Below, in pieces: positions 41,153-42,549 of a stretch of DNA of 42,549 nucleotides. This DNA comes from Bacteroidota bacterium (GTDB taxonomy: Bacteria > Bacteroidota > Ignavibacteria > UBA10030). A model generated the notes under the pieces. It was not told the DNA's origin and searched no databases. It saw only the letters and a list, made by a program, of their open reading frames with translations. A program made the translations under genes and the position numbers. The first letter of the stretch is position 1. Each line of letters opens with the position of its first letter. The DNA lies in assembly GCA_015661185.1 (NCBI GenBank), contig JACVXU010000027.1:1-42549 (forward strand). The letters are read 5' to 3'.

Positions 41153-42118
41153 ATGAAAATCCTTGTCTTTGCGGAGCAACGAGAGAACAAGTTCAAAAAA
41201 CCGGCATTCGAAGCAGTCAAGACAGCGCGGTCGATCGCCGATCAGCTCAACGCAGAGGTGATTGCCCTCGTCGTCGGAGGAGATGTTCAATCGATCGCGC
41301 CGAGCCTGGGCGGGTACGGAGCTCAGAAGGTCCTTATCGCCGAAGACCGAAGACTCGCTCACTATGCATCAAGAGCATATGCAAGGCTTGTGGCTGATGC
41401 GGCTCAAGCACATCATGCGACCATCGTGTTGATTCCTGCGACCGCAATGGGGAAAGACCTCGCTCCAAGGGTCGCGGTGAAGTTAGATGCGGGCCTCGCA
41501 TCGGATTGTACAGCTTTGAATGTCGAAGGGAGCGAAATTGTTGCGACGCGGCCAATCTATGCCGGCAAGGCACTCACGAAACTGAAGGTCAATTCGGCTG
41601 CCAAAGTCTTCACGTTGCGTCCCAATGTGTTTGCCGCGGGTGAATCAAACGGTGCTGCCGCGCCGGTAGAAAAAATATCTGCGGATTTGACGGAACAGGA
41701 CCTCTCTTGTGTCGCAACAGAGATCAAACAATCGTCCGCCAGGCTTGATGTCTCCGAAGCTGATATTATTGTGACCGGAGGACGGGGCTTGAAGGGACCG
41801 GAAAACTTTGCCATGATTGAACAACTGGCTGAGGCTCTTGGTGCTGCCGTCGGCGCGTCGCGGGCAGTGGTGGATGCAGGTTGGCGTCCGCATGATGAAC
41901 AGGTTGGGCAAACTGGAAAAACGGTTTCGCCGTCCCTGTATGTTGCTGTCGCAGTCTCCGGGGCGATCCAGCATCTTGCGGGAATGTCGTCTTCAAAGTA
42001 TATTGTAGCTATCAACAAGGACAAGGACGCGCCAATCTTCCAGGTTGCCAACTACGGCATCGTGGGCGATGCATTTGAAATCATCCCCGCCTTGACGGCG
42101 GAAGTACGGCGGAAGTAA
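41153..42118 (+). CDS. etfA: Electron transfer flavoprotein, alpha subunit
   Basis: A 321-aa FAD-binding partner of EtfB. The C-terminal FAD domain is clear: VTGGRGLKGPENFAMIEQLAEALGAAVGASRAVVDAGWRPHDEQVGQTGKTVSPSLYVAVAVSGAIQHLAGM, with the conserved GASRA, QVGQTGK and SGAIQH segments, followed by AINKDKDAPIF and a terminal helix. No ferredoxin domain is present, so this is the plain form. The gene is co-directional with etfB. No dehydrogenase or ETF-quinone oxidoreductase lies within the window. Confidence 0.96.
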   Translation: MKILVFAEQRENKFKKPAFEAVKTARSIADQLNAEVIALVVGGDVQSIAPSLGGYGAQKVLIAEDRRLAHYASRAYARLVADAAQAHHATIVLIPATAMGKDLAPRVAVKLDAGLASDCTALNVEGSEIVATRPIYAGKALTKLKVNSAAKVFTLRPNVFAAGESNGAAAPVEKISADLTEQDLSCVATEIKQSSARLDVSEADIIVTGGRGLKGPENFAMIEQLAEALGAAVGASRAVVDAGWRPHDEQVGQTGKTVSPSLYVAVAVSGAIQHLAGMSSSKYIVAINKDKDAPIFQVANYGIVGDAFEIIPALTAEVRRK

Positions 42119-42202
42119 AGAAGTTGCTCGGAAAGAACTAGCAGCCAGTGAAAATGCTCACGCAAAGTCAAACTAATGAGATGTTCTGACAGGCTTTGAT
42201 TA

Positions 42203-42223
42203 CCCCGACGTTTTTTGTCGGGG
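42203..42223 (+). terminator. Weak terminator-like hairpin after etfA
   Basis: CCCCGAC (42203-42209) pairs with GTCGGGG (42217-42223) around a GTTTTTT loop. Only CGCCTTTGCG follows, with no strong U-run, so termination efficiency is doubtful. Confidence 0.4.
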
Positions 42224-42284
42224 CGCCTTTGCGTGAGATAGTAGATTAGAAGCGCACGCGGCGAGCAATAAAGGAGAAGTATTT

Positions 42285-42549
42285 GTGGAGAGGATTCAGG
42301 TCGACATATTGGGACTTTCGACGAGCCCGTCAAGCGGGGGCGCGTATGCCCTTATCCTGAAAGAAGTGAATGGACTCCGTCGCCTGCCGATCATCATCGG
42401 AGCGTTCGAAGCACAGTCGATAGCACTCGAAATGGAAGGGATTAAACCTCCTCGTCCCCTGACGCACGACCTGTTGAAGAACGTAATGGACTCGCTCGGA
42501 GCAAGCCTGAACGATGTCTTCATCAATGAACTGAAAGACGGAACCTTCT
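42285..42549 (+). CDS. Bifunctional nuclease family (DUF151/BFN) protein, N-terminus (partial)
   Basis: A GTG start at 42285, preceded by AAAGGAGAAG, opens a frame that runs off the right edge (88 codons). The product begins MERIQVDILGLSTSPSSGGA and continues with YALILKEVNGLRRLPIIIGAFEAQSIALEMEG, IKPPRPLTHDLLKNVMDSLGA and VFINELKDGTF. This matches the N-terminal half of DUF151 'bifunctional nuclease' proteins, in particular the LPIIIG-x-x-EAQSIAxxxEG and RPLTHDLL segments. The function in most bacteria is unclear; some members have DNase and RNase activity. It is absent from the plus-strand ORF track because it lacks a stop. Confidence 0.9.
   Translation, partial: MERIQVDILGLSTSPSSGGAYALILKEVNGLRRLPIIIGAFEAQSIALEMEGIKPPRPLTHDLLKNVMDSLGASLNDVFINELKDGTF

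Overview
The window is a 42.5 kb stretch of bacterial chromosome with moderate GC. Dense, mostly co-oriented genes are separated by short intergenic gaps that carry several kinds of repeat debris. The gene content suggests a Gram-negative bacterium of the Bacteroidota/Ignavibacteriota (FCB) part of the tree. The pointers are an S46 dipeptidyl-peptidase, an Omp85-like barrel ending in Phe, fused hisB and hisIE, long-form hisG, pdxJ next to sppA, and many exported proteins with short Sec signals. No rRNA or marker protein is present, so this placement is inference. No tRNA, rRNA, CRISPR array or intact transposase was seen.

Layout. (1) 1-3.5 kb, minus strand: pdxJ, then an sppA with an added N-terminal beta-rich domain, then the first codons of an exported protein leaving the window. 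(2) 3.7-8.6 kb, plus strand: an outer-membrane barrel protein with a bactofilin-like stalk, a strong terminator, an M14 carboxypeptidase, then an ECF sigma factor with its zinc-type anti-sigma factor. (3) 8.6-11.5 kb: a small phosphoesterase and a DinB-like protein on the minus strand, and a TIGR00300 (ornithine cyclodeaminase-type) gene on the plus strand. (4) 11.5-30.8 kb, all minus strand: two overlapping amidohydrolase-like genes, GNAT, a YfiT/DinB protein, a MITE-like element, a small membrane protein, a phosphoesterase/beta-propeller fusion, a Rid protein, DedA, a frameshifted S9 peptidase, an S46 peptidase, a Tat-type GH42-like glycosidase, a zinc alcohol dehydrogenase, a beta-lactamase-fold lipoprotein and an M28 peptidase. 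(5) 30.8-31.7 kb: a decayed Rossmann-fold remnant and an ACT-domain gene. (6) 31.8-39.2 kb, minus strand: a complete histidine operon (hisG-D-C-B-H-A-F-IE) led by a TrpR/YerC-family regulator. (7) 39.3-42.5 kb, plus strand: a threonine/serine dehydratase, etfB-etfA, and the start of a bifunctional nuclease (DUF151) gene.

How the genes fit together. The minus-strand block reads as a peptide and amino-acid scavenging zone. Exported peptidases (S46, S9, M28, plus M14 elsewhere) release peptides and amino acids. The threonine/serine dehydratase, TIGR00300 protein and a Rid-family protein fit amino-acid catabolism, and ETF could accept electrons from acyl-CoA dehydrogenation. This physiological picture is inference from gene content.

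The most distinctive signal is in the histidine locus. Two nearly identical palindromes (CTTTAC-N4-GTAAAG type) lie directly against the start codons of the TrpR-like regulator and of hisG. The first overlaps a good TTGCAT-17-TATACT promoter. This predicts an autoregulated histidine repressor with a near-leaderless mRNA. Other points worth a second look are the sppA/barrel fusion, the bactofilin/Omp85 fusion, amidohydrolase modules that have lost their metal-binding HxH, a 242-bp MITE-like element, a short palindrome repeated at gene ends, a single-base frameshift in an S9 peptidase, and an uncatalogued gene remnant.
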